A DNA stretch of 53,879 nt from an uncultured Lachnospiraceae bacterium. GTDB taxonomy: Bacteria; Bacillota; Clostridia; Lachnospirales; Lachnospiraceae. A program made the position numbers and the translations under genes. Shown one piece after another: positions 27,522 through 34,562 of this stretch; within the stretch, counting starts at the first letter, position 1; the number at the start of each line of letters is the position of its first letter. The stretch lies in assembly GCA_902778165.1 (NCBI GenBank), contig CACYWQ010000013.1, positions 1-53,879 on the forward strand, written 5' to 3'. A model generated the notes under the pieces. It saw nothing but the letters and a program-made list of their open reading frames with translations, searched no databases and was not told the DNA's origin.

Positions 27522-28145
27522 CTACTGCGTCAACATATAGCTTAACTTCATCAGACTGTCGCTAAGATGAACATTCTCTACTACAACATCCTCAGGAACA
27601 TTAAGATCCGTATGTGCGAAATTCCATATGGCTTTGATTCCGCATTTAACAGCCCTGTCTGCCACGGATACCGCTCCGGTCTTAGGGATGGCAATAACCA
27701 CAATATCAATATTGCGGCTAATGATGAAATCCTCAAGATCTTCCATGGGCAACACCGTAAGATCACCTATCTTACGACCTATTAAGGCCTTATCCGCATC
27801 AAATATTCCTTCGAATATGAATCCTCTGTTCTCGTAATTACTGTAATTGGTAAGTGCACGACCCAAGTTACCCGCACCTACAATTATAAGGTGATGCGCC
27901 TCATTAAGCCCCAGAATATTACCAATCTCATTATAAAGATATTCGACATTATATCCGTATCCCTGCTGTCCGAAGCCGCCGAAATTATTGAAATCCTGCC
28001 TTATCTGGCTGGCAGTAACTCTCATTAACTCTGACAGTTCACTGCTTGATATTCTCTCAACACCTTCATCCTTAAGGTCACCCAAATATCTGTAATACCT
28101 GGGTAATCTTCCGATGACAGCCTGGGATATATTCTTAGAATCCAT
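27522..28145 (-). CDS. rex: Redox-sensing transcriptional repressor Rex
   Basis: 207 residues: an N-terminal winged helix (ISQAVIGRLPRYYRYLGDL, SSSELSELMRVTASQIRQDFNNFGGFGQQGYGY) and a C-terminal Rossmann domain (LIIVGAGNLGRALTNY, GIFDADKALIG) that binds NADH/NAD+. Rex leaves its operators when NADH/NAD+ rises and in Clostridia controls fermentation and energy genes. The AGGT before ATG 28145 is a weak ribosome site. A GTTAA-n4-TTAAC palindrome lies over its own -10 box, suggesting autoregulation. It heads the block running to 16608. Confidence 0.97.
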   Translation of the reverse strand: MDSKNISQAVIGRLPRYYRYLGDLKDEGVERISSSELSELMRVTASQIRQDFNNFGGFGQQGYGYNVEYLYNEIGNILGLNEAHHLIIVGAGNLGRALTNYSNYENRGFIFEGIFDADKALIGRKIGDLTVLPMEDLEDFIISRNIDIVVIAIPKTGAVSVADRAVKCGIKAIWNFAHTDLNVPEDVVVENVHLSDSLMKLSYMLTQ

Positions 28146-28182
28146 AATAATACCTACACTTCACGCATCTTATTGCATATAC

Positions 28183-28196
28183 GTTAATATTTTAAC
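28183..28196 (-). promoter_or_regulatory. Candidate Rex operator upstream of rex
   Basis: The minus strand reads GTGTTAAAATATTAACGT, with core GTTAA-AATA-TTAAC, matching the known clostridial Rex pattern TTGTTAA-n4-TTAACAA in its central ten arm bases. The outer TTG/CAA positions are only partly kept. It overlaps the -10 element TAAAAT (28189-28194) of the proposed rex promoter, a good place for repression. Confidence 0.55.
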
Positions 28197-28217
28197 ACAA
28201 AATGTGCAATACTTCAA
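28189..28217 (-). promoter_or_regulatory. Promoter of rex
   Basis: TTGAAG (28212-28217) and TAAAAT (28189-28194) on the minus strand are 17 nt apart, about 45 nt upstream of the rex ATG. The -35 box lies in the loop and 3' arm of the terminator hairpin of the upstream aro operon. Confidence 0.5.
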
Positions 28218-28231
28218 AGAAGTATTGCACA
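28203..28231 (-). terminator. Intrinsic terminator of the aro operon
   Basis: A perfect hairpin: arms TGTGCAATACTTC (28203-28215) and GAAGTATTGCACA (28219-28231) around a 3-nt loop. On the minus strand it is followed by TTTTGTGTTAAAA. It ends the aroC-to-aroF transcript before rex. Confidence 0.8.
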
Positions 28232-28278
28232 AAATCTTGTATAATCTGTATCGATTTTATATACATTGCGTATAATTA

Positions 28279-29307
28279 TCACAACATATCCGCAATATCA
28301 AGTATTAGTCTCTCTGACTTTTCCCATCCTAAGCAGGCATCGGTTATTGATTTACCGTATATTCCCTCGCCGATCTTCTGATTACCGTCTTCAATATAAC
28401 TCTCGATCATAAGGCCCTTAACCATCTTGCCGATCTCATCGTTATATTTGCGACTTGAAATGATCTCCTTGGATATTCGGATCTGCTCGAAGGGATTCTT
28501 ACCTGAGTTAGCGTGGTTACAGTCCACAATAACAGCAGGATTCATAAGTCCGGCTTCGGCATAGAACTGATTTAGCAGTACAAGATCCTCGTAATGATAG
28601 TTAGGCATTGCCTGATCATGCTTATTGGCATATCCGCGAAGAATTGCATGTGCAAGAGGATTGCCGTCCGAATGAACTTCCCAACCTCTGTATATGAATG
28701 TATGACCGTGCTGAGCTGCCTTGATGGCGTTGATCATAACGGAATATCCGCCGCTTGTAGGATTCTTCATACCCACCGGAATGTCCACACCGCTGGCTGT
28801 AAGTCTGTGCTGTTGATCTTCAACTGATCTGGCTCCGACTGCCACATATGCAAGTACATCGTCAAGATATCTGTGATTCTCAGGATATAACATCTCATCA
28901 GCGCATGAGAATCCGGTCTCTGCAAGGGCTCTCATATGCAATTCTCTGATTGCAACTATGCCCTTAAACATATCCGGCTTCTCTTCGGGATTGGGCTGAT
29001 GCAGCATTCCCTTATAGCCTTCACCGGTTGTACGGGGCTTATTGGTGTATATTCTAGGAATAATAAATATCTTATCGCTTACTTTATCCGCAACTTTGCG
29101 AAGGCGCGATATATAATCAATGACACTATCCTCTCTGTCGGCCGAACATGGACCGATTATAAGTAAGAATCTGTCATCTTTGCCCGTGAATATATTCTTG
29201 ATCTCTTCTGCTCTCTTAGCTACCACCTCAGACATCTTGGATGTAAGGGGATACATCTCTTTGACTTCTTTAGGGATAGCGAGTTTTCTTTCAAATAACA
29301 TTCCCAT
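28279..29307 (-). CDS. aroF: 3-deoxy-7-phosphoheptulonate synthase (DAHP synthase, class I AroFGH type)
   Basis: Condenses PEP and erythrose-4-phosphate, the entry step of the shikimate pathway. Conserved blocks are LLIIGPCSADRED, PRTTGEGYKGMLHQP, GARSVEDQQHR, GMKNPTSGGYSV, HTFIYRGWEVHSDGNPLAHAILRG, VIVDCNHANSGKNPFEQ and the C-terminal ESYIEDGNQKIGEGIYGKSITDACLGW. The longest frame begins at TTG 29322; the ATG at 29307 has GGAG 9 nt upstream and gives 342 residues. No chorismate mutase domain is fused. It is the last gene of the aro operon. The exact paralogue name (aroF, aroG or aroH) is arbitrary. Confidence 0.94.
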   Translation of the reverse strand: MGMLFERKLAIPKEVKEMYPLTSKMSEVVAKRAEEIKNIFTGKDDRFLLIIGPCSADREDSVIDYISRLRKVADKVSDKIFIIPRIYTNKPRTTGEGYKGMLHQPNPEEKPDMFKGIVAIRELHMRALAETGFSCADEMLYPENHRYLDDVLAYVAVGARSVEDQQHRLTASGVDIPVGMKNPTSGGYSVMINAIKAAQHGHTFIYRGWEVHSDGNPLAHAILRGYANKHDQAMPNYHYEDLVLLNQFYAEAGLMNPAVIVDCNHANSGKNPFEQIRISKEIISSRKYNDEIGKMVKGLMIESYIEDGNQKIGEGIYGKSITDACLGWEKSERLILDIADML

Positions 29308-29334
29308 TGTATTAATCTCCAAATAATAACTAAA

Positions 29335-30189
29335 TCATTTATCAAACAGTGCTCTTCTTGCCGTAGATATTCGCATCTTCTCCTTCATGCCTTCCGCATC
29401 ATCGGATGCAAGTTCATCACGAAGAGATTTGAATTCATCAAGGAATTTATCCATCTCTCTTAGGAGGCTTTCTTTATTAAGCAAGAACAGCTCGCTCCAC
29501 ATATTCTCGTTGATACGGGCGATCCTGGTAAGATCTCTGAAGGAATCGCCTACATAATTAACAAGCAGTTCATTATCGGAACAGTTCATCAAAGTGATGG
29601 CTATGCAGTGTGTAAGCTGCGATACAAAGCCAATCATCTCATCATGTTCCGCAGGACTTAACGTTGATATACGTCCGAACTGAAGAAGCAATGCTATCTC
29701 CCTGCATATCTCAATCGCCTCATCCGTATTCTTATCTGTGGGTACAATGATATAGTTGGCACCATAGAATATCTTCTCATCGGCATTCTCAACACCGTAT
29801 ACTTCTTTACCGGCCATGGGATGCGCCGCAATGAATTCGACATCATCACGAAGCATATCCTGAATATCATATACCACACAACTTTTAACGCCCGTGACAT
29901 CCGTAATGATGGCGCCGGGCTTAAAAAATCGCTGATTTGCATTTATCCACTCTTTAAATACATGTGGATACAGTGCGAACACAACTATGTCAGCCTCACC
30001 TATGATCTTCTCATTAATGTCAATGCAACCCTCATCAATGATATTATTGTCAATTGCATAATCTATGGTCTCCTGTCTTCTTGCAATGGCAGATACATGA
30101 AACCCAAGTTTCTTAAGTCCCTTGGCATAACTACCGCCTATAAGACCGAGACCGACTATGAGTATGTTGCATTTTCTGTTGACTAACAT
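29335..30189 (-). CDS. tyrA: Prephenate dehydrogenase
   Basis: An NAD(P)-dependent enzyme turning prephenate into 4-hydroxyphenylpyruvate for tyrosine. It has an N-terminal Rossmann motif ILIVGLGLIGGSYAKGLKKLG, the block DVTGVKSCVVYDIQ, the substrate-site HPMAGKEVYGVENAD, and a helical C-terminal domain with FVSQLTHCIAITLMN and SFRDLTRIARINENMWSELFLLN. The 284-residue length fits a monofunctional enzyme without ACT or chorismate mutase domains. The ATG overlaps the aroA stop by 7 nt. Confidence 0.95.
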   Translation of the reverse strand: MLVNRKCNILIVGLGLIGGSYAKGLKKLGFHVSAIARRQETIDYAIDNNIIDEGCIDINEKIIGEADIVVFALYPHVFKEWINANQRFFKPGAIITDVTGVKSCVVYDIQDMLRDDVEFIAAHPMAGKEVYGVENADEKIFYGANYIIVPTDKNTDEAIEICREIALLLQFGRISTLSPAEHDEMIGFVSQLTHCIAITLMNCSDNELLVNYVGDSFRDLTRIARINENMWSELFLLNKESLLREMDKFLDEFKSLRDELASDDAEGMKEKMRISTARRALFDK

Positions 30190-31517
30190 GTTATATCTAT
30201 TCCAACCTTTCTCATTGTATCAAAGAATGATGGGAAACTCTTATTGACCGCTTCCGCGTCATCAATGGTTCCACCGTATATTGAGCATAAAACAGCCATC
30301 GACATAGCTATTCTATGATCATTGTGAGAATCAATAATATCAGAAGGCGCATGCAGACCGTTCTCTGCGTAGACATGAATGTCATTTCCTTCTACCGTGA
30401 CGGTTGCACCCATCTTCTCAAGTTCCTGTTTCATGGCATGTCCGCGGTCGGACTCCTTAATCGAGAGCCTTGAAGTACCTGTAAGTGTTCCTCCGCCCTT
30501 CATTGCTAAATATGCCATAAGTATAGGACCAAGATCCGGACAATCCGATATATCGACAGTATTGTCACCTTTATCTATTGATTCCATCATGGAGATAAAT
30601 GCCTTGTCTCCCTGAGGGCTGTTCTCTCTTAAGCCTGTAAGGACAATATTACGGCCTCTGATCCTCTGTAATACCGCAAGGGTATACAGGATAGCACCGT
30701 TAGACCAATCACCTTCTACAGTCTTATCTAAGGGCTTAAATGCCTGAGAACCCGGAACATATATAGTGTTCTCATCTTCCCATTTAACGTCAACGCCGAA
30801 TTCTTTTAACACATCGATCGTAATGTTAATATAAGGTCTGCTCTCTACCGGAGGAATGATATGAATACGGCTGTTGCCTTCAAGCATTGGAAGGGTAAGC
30901 AGAAGACCTGTTATGAACTGACTGCTTACATTACCTTCAAGCTTATAATCTCCTGCTCTCAGGCTTCCTGATACATATACACTGTCGGGATTGTGAACAA
31001 AACTGACAAATGTATATTTAAACAACGTATCATATACATCAAGGGGTCTGGCAAGAAGTCTGCCCTCGCCCTTAAATGACATTATCTGATCGCTGTGCAG
31101 TATATTCTTGGTATAGAGCAAAGTACATACCGGAATCAAGAATCTTAATGTACTTCCGCACTCCTTACAATCAAGATTAATAAATTCCTTATCTGACGGA
31201 TCAAATCCTTCCCTGTTATTATGGGGAATGTCGTTATACAGTCCCTTAATGCCGGTAACCGAAGCAGTATACAGAGTACATACCGCAGCTGTATTACTCT
31301 TCTCTTCGGTAAGCTCAACCTCAGCTCCCATTACCTTAAGGCAATCCAAAGTTGCCTTAATATCATCCGATAATTCAAGACCGGATATATGGCTTGTTCC
31401 GTCAGCTAACGCCGCACATATAAGCATCCTATGAGCAATGCTTTTAGAAGGCGGTGCCTGAATAAGAATTGCTTCCGACGTATTTAACGCATCGGTCGGA
31501 TTAATCAAACATCTCAT
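30183..31517 (-). CDS. aroA: 3-phosphoshikimate 1-carboxyvinyltransferase (EPSP synthase)
   Basis: Adds enolpyruvate from PEP to shikimate-3-phosphate. It shows APPSKSIAHRMLICAALADGTSHI near the start, ECGSTLRFLIPV, EGNVSSQFITGLLLTLPML, and the C-terminal SIKESDRGHAMKQELEKMGA and SHNDHRIAMSMAVL. The 444 residues are normal. The leader between aroQ and aroA contains a heptanucleotide tandem repeat (31529-31548), and the AGG about 9 nt before the ATG is the likely ribosome site. Confidence 0.97.
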   Translation of the reverse strand: MRCLINPTDALNTSEAILIQAPPSKSIAHRMLICAALADGTSHISGLELSDDIKATLDCLKVMGAEVELTEEKSNTAAVCTLYTASVTGIKGLYNDIPHNNREGFDPSDKEFINLDCKECGSTLRFLIPVCTLLYTKNILHSDQIMSFKGEGRLLARPLDVYDTLFKYTFVSFVHNPDSVYVSGSLRAGDYKLEGNVSSQFITGLLLTLPMLEGNSRIHIIPPVESRPYINITIDVLKEFGVDVKWEDENTIYVPGSQAFKPLDKTVEGDWSNGAILYTLAVLQRIRGRNIVLTGLRENSPQGDKAFISMMESIDKGDNTVDISDCPDLGPILMAYLAMKGGGTLTGTSRLSIKESDRGHAMKQELEKMGATVTVEGNDIHVYAENGLHAPSDIIDSHNDHRIAMSMAVLCSIYGGTIDDAEAVNKSFPSFFDTMRKVGIDITC

Positions 31518-31528
31518 ACAAATACCTG

Positions 31529-31548
31529 TTTCCTATTTCCTATTTCCC
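31529..31548. repeat. Heptanucleotide tandem repeat in the aroA leader
   Basis: TTTCCTA occurs twice in tandem, followed by TTTCCC (plus strand). On the coding strand this reads as repeated GGAAATA units, each resembling a weak Shine-Dalgarno, just before the aroA ribosome site. Confidence 0.7.
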
Positions 31549-31575
31549 AAATTCCCTTTTATTTAATAAAATATA

Positions 31576-32022
31576 TCAGTCTATTCCTTTGTTGCGCAGA
31601 ATATCGGCCAATATATCCATGGCCTCGATATAACCTTTAAGTCCGTGTCCCTTAACAGTTTCCGTTGCAGCGGGTCTGATGAAGTTAACCTTACGGAAAT
31701 CCTCTCTTAGATCAGGATCCGTTATATGAACTTCAACGGTAGGAATACTTACTGCCTTAAGCGCATCAAGTATTGCAACGGAAGTATGTGTATATGCTCC
31801 TGCATTGATAATAATTCCGTCAATCTCCTTATATGACTGTTGAATCTTATCTACGATATCCCCTTCGTGATTAGACTGCCATACTTCGACTGTGAGTCCC
31901 TTCTCCTTCGCATGCTCATTGATCATATCAGTAAGATCTGCATAAGTGGCAGTACCGTATAATTCAGGCTCTCTAATGCCTATCATATTAATATTGCATC
32001 CATTTATTACCAATATCTTCAT
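31576..32022 (-). CDS. aroQ: 3-dehydroquinate dehydratase, type II
   Basis: Dehydrates 3-dehydroquinate to 3-dehydroshikimate. The 148-residue product has the type II N-terminus ILVINGCNINMIGIREPELYG, with the catalytic Arg and Tyr of REPELYG retained. It also has WQSNHEGDIVDKIQQ, IIINAGAYTHTSVAILDAL, VEVHITDP and the RPAATETVKGHGLKGY region. The usual NGPN is NGCN here. The ATG overlaps the aroE-aroK stop as ATGA. Confidence 0.96.
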   Translation of the reverse strand: MKILVINGCNINMIGIREPELYGTATYADLTDMINEHAKEKGLTVEVWQSNHEGDIVDKIQQSYKEIDGIIINAGAYTHTSVAILDALKAVSIPTVEVHITDPDLREDFRKVNFIRPAATETVKGHGLKGYIEAMDILADILRNKGID

Positions 32023-33299
32023 AAATAATTCTCTATCGCTTCTTCTGTAGTATCCGTGTCAGTTACTCTTATATCCGCAGCAGATGTATATATATCGTAT
32101 CGCTCTTCGTAACGCTTCTTAAGACTTGTGATATCTGAAGATAACGGTCTGTCTGATGTCGGAATAAGATCTTCGAGGGGTCTGTCTAAGAATATAAGTA
32201 TACCGTTGCTTCTAAGGGCTCTTATATTCTTATTTCGAAGAATTGCACCTCCGCCGGTTGATATTATCTTACCGCCCGTTGCGCTTACTTCATCAATTAC
32301 GGCACTCTCAATATCTCTGAAATACTCTTCGCCGGAATCAGCGAATATATCCGTAATGGGCCTGCCCTCTTTATCTGTAATAAGCTCGTCCGTATCGATC
32401 AGCTGCTTATTGTATGTCTTAACAAGACGTCTTCCTACGGTTGACTTACCACATCCGGGCATACCTATAAGTACCAGATTAAGCTTGTCGGTATATACAT
32501 CCTTATATACCTTACCTATGATATCTGCTATATCATCATCCGTTACAGACTTGCCCATAAATAACTTATAACCATATACGGCCTGTGTAACAAGCATTCT
32601 TAGTCCACCGCAGCATGGAATATTCTTATCCTCAGCATCAAGCACCAGTGCCGTCTTAAGAGGATTATAAATTACATCTATTACACCGCTTAAGTTATTA
32701 AATCCTTCTAAATCAATTGCAGATGTTCCCGCATTTGGATACATTCCCACGGGAGTTGTATTGATTATGACATCTGAGTCGGAATGTTTATCATATATCT
32801 CATCATAAGTTGAGTATATGTAATCCGAACCATTATTCTCATCTTCACTTGCAGGCTTATTCCTGCTTACAATCACAATATTTAAAGCGCCTAATGACTT
32901 ACATACATAACGTGCAGTCTTGGATGTGCCGCCGGTTCCAAGAATTGTTACCTTCTTACCTTTTAAATCTATTCCTGCATGGATAATAAGATCTCTAAGT
33001 CCGTAATAATCGGTATTATATCCGTATAGCTTACCATCCTTATTGACTATAGTATTAACAGCCCCGATAGCCTTAGCCGCATCATCAATATGATCCAGAT
33101 ACGGGATGACCTTCTCTTTATAAGGAATTGTTACATTGATGCCCTTAAAGTCTTTATTTAATAAGAACTCATCAAGATCTTCGGGTTCAATTTCATGTAT
33201 ATTGAATTCATATTCATCAGATGTATATCTGCCTATAAGTCCGTGAATTATGCCGGAGAAACTGTGAGGCAGATGTCTACCTATAAGTCCGTATTGCAT
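32019..33299 (-). CDS. Fused shikimate dehydrogenase-shikimate kinase (AroE-AroK)
   Basis: Two enzymes on one chain of 426 residues. The N-terminal part (to about 265) is shikimate dehydrogenase: YGLIGRHLPHSFSGIIHG, the catalytic-Lys block NVTIPYKEKVIPYL, GYNTDYYGL with the catalytic Asp, and the NADP motif TILGTGGTSKTARYV. The C-terminal part (from about 270) is shikimate kinase: Walker A LIGMPGCGKSTVGRRL, DTDELITDKEG, FRDIESAVI, STGGGAILR and the lid-type TSDRPLSSD. The longest frame starts at TTG 33311; the ATG at 33299 with GGA about 8 nt before it fits the family start (MQYGLIG). The arrangement lets one protein reduce dehydroshikimate and phosphorylate shikimate. The Arg-Asp lid motif differs slightly from stand-alone AroK. 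Confidence 0.95.
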   Translation of the reverse strand: MQYGLIGRHLPHSFSGIIHGLIGRYTSDEYEFNIHEIEPEDLDEFLLNKDFKGINVTIPYKEKVIPYLDHIDDAAKAIGAVNTIVNKDGKLYGYNTDYYGLRDLIIHAGIDLKGKKVTILGTGGTSKTARYVCKSLGALNIVIVSRNKPASEDENNGSDYIYSTYDEIYDKHSDSDVIINTTPVGMYPNAGTSAIDLEGFNNLSGVIDVIYNPLKTALVLDAEDKNIPCCGGLRMLVTQAVYGYKLFMGKSVTDDDIADIIGKVYKDVYTDKLNLVLIGMPGCGKSTVGRRLVKTYNKQLIDTDELITDKEGRPITDIFADSGEEYFRDIESAVIDEVSATGGKIISTGGGAILRNKNIRALRSNGILIFLDRPLEDLIPTSDRPLSSDITSLKKRYEERYDIYTSAADIRVTDTDTTEEAIENYL

Positions 33300-33333
33300 A
33301 TTTATTTCCAATCTTACGCGTAATCAAAATATG

Positions 33334-34422
33334 TTATGCAAGATAATCCGTTCCGAAATGTGTGACCAGAAGATCTGCAATTGTAATTGCAGTCATTGCA
33401 TCAACCACTATTCTTGCTCTGTGGATGATCGCGGGATCATGTCTTCCTTCAATAAATAATTTGGTATTCGATCTCTTATCAAGATCAACCGAATCCTGTT
33501 GCTTATATATCGAAGGTGTTGGCTTAATAACCGTAGAGAATTCAACGGGCATACCGTTACTGATACCGCCGTTGATTCCGCCGTTATTATTCGTTGCAGT
33601 AACAACTTTATCTCCGCTTATTCTGTAAGGATCATTAGCCTCACTGCCCTTCATATTAGCAAGATCAAATCCCTTACCGAACTGCACTCCTTTAACTGCA
33701 GGAATAGAGAACAATGCATGTGATAACATACTCTCAACACTGTCAAACCAAGGTTCACCGATTCCACCCGGAACACCTATAACGGCCGTCTTAAGAATAC
33801 CGCCGACACTGTCTCCTTCTGCCGCAGCAGCCTCAATGCAAGAGCGCATCTTATCGGCAGTCTCTTCATCAAGCGTAGGGAAATCCTTATCATAAAGTCC
33901 TTCAATATCTGACAGATAATTAACAAAATCTCTGTCCTTAATATCTCCTAAGGAAGAAATATGTGTGCCTATATATATACCCTTATTGTTAAGGGCACTA
34001 AGTATGATCGCACCTGCGGCAACAATAGGCGCAGTAATACGTCCCGAGAAATGACCGCCGCCTCTGTAATCCTGGAATCCGTGATATTTAAGCCCTGCCG
34101 TATAATCTGCATGTCCGGGCCTTGGTATCACATTAAGTCCGGCATAGTCACCTGAATGAGTATTGGCATTCGCAATTATTATGCTTATTGGAGTACCCGT
34201 GGTAAAACCGTTAAATACACCGCTTAATATCTTAGCTTTATCAGCTTCATGTCTACTTGTTGATATCTTGCCCTTAGGCCGTCTTAGATCCATTAAACTG
34301 TCGATATAATCCTCATCAACCTTAATTCCCGGCGCAATACCGTCAAGCACGCATCCTATAGCGGGACCGTGACTCTCTCCGAATAATGTAATTGTAATAT
34401 TATTGCCGAATGTGTTTTTCAT
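33334..34422 (-). CDS. aroC: Chorismate synthase
   Basis: An FMN-dependent enzyme making chorismate from EPSP. Signature blocks are ITLFGESHGPAIGCVLDG, RRPKGKISTSRHEADKAKILSGVFNG, GTPISIIIANANTHSGDY, RPGHADYTAGLKYHGFQDYRGGGHFSGR, the NNNGGINGGISNGMPVEF region, and GRHDPAIIHRARIVVDA. The length is 362 residues. It is the first gene of the aro operon. There is no Shine-Dalgarno before ATG 34422, and a consensus promoter ends 8 nt upstream, so the transcript may begin at or next to the ATG. Confidence 0.97.
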   Translation of the reverse strand: MKNTFGNNITITLFGESHGPAIGCVLDGIAPGIKVDEDYIDSLMDLRRPKGKISTSRHEADKAKILSGVFNGFTTGTPISIIIANANTHSGDYAGLNVIPRPGHADYTAGLKYHGFQDYRGGGHFSGRITAPIVAAGAIILSALNNKGIYIGTHISSLGDIKDRDFVNYLSDIEGLYDKDFPTLDEETADKMRSCIEAAAAEGDSVGGILKTAVIGVPGGIGEPWFDSVESMLSHALFSIPAVKGVQFGKGFDLANMKGSEANDPYRISGDKVVTATNNNGGINGGISNGMPVEFSTVIKPTPSIYKQQDSVDLDKRSNTKLFIEGRHDPAIIHRARIVVDAMTAITIADLLVTHFGTDYLA

Positions 34423-34430
34423 ACTTAACT

Positions 34431-34459
34431 ATATTAGACTAAAACAAGGGCTTTGTCAA
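34431..34459 (-). promoter_or_regulatory. Promoter of the aroC-aroF operon
   Basis: Minus strand: TTGACA (34454-34459), 17-nt spacer, TAATAT (34431-34436). This is a near-consensus sigma-A promoter. Only 8 nt separate the -10 box from the aroC ATG, so the expected start point falls within about two bases of the ATG. Confidence 0.75.
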
Positions 34460-34481
34460 AAGAAATTTTAGCACTTTTAAG

Positions 34482-34510
34482 TGTTAAAGTGTGCCCTTAT
34501 ATGTTATACT
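34482..34510 (+). promoter_or_regulatory. Candidate promoter of the ABC-F gene with an overlapping inverted repeat
   Basis: TGTTAA (34482-34487), 17 nt, TATACT (34505-34510), about 50 nt before the ABC-F ATG. The -35 is poor. An inverted repeat CACTTT-n8-AAAGTG (34472-34491) covers it and could be an operator. The aroC promoter diverges from here. Confidence 0.4.
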
Positions 34511-34562
34511 GTAATCCGTGATTTTTGACAGTAAATAATTAGCAGTTAAAGAAAGTGAAATT

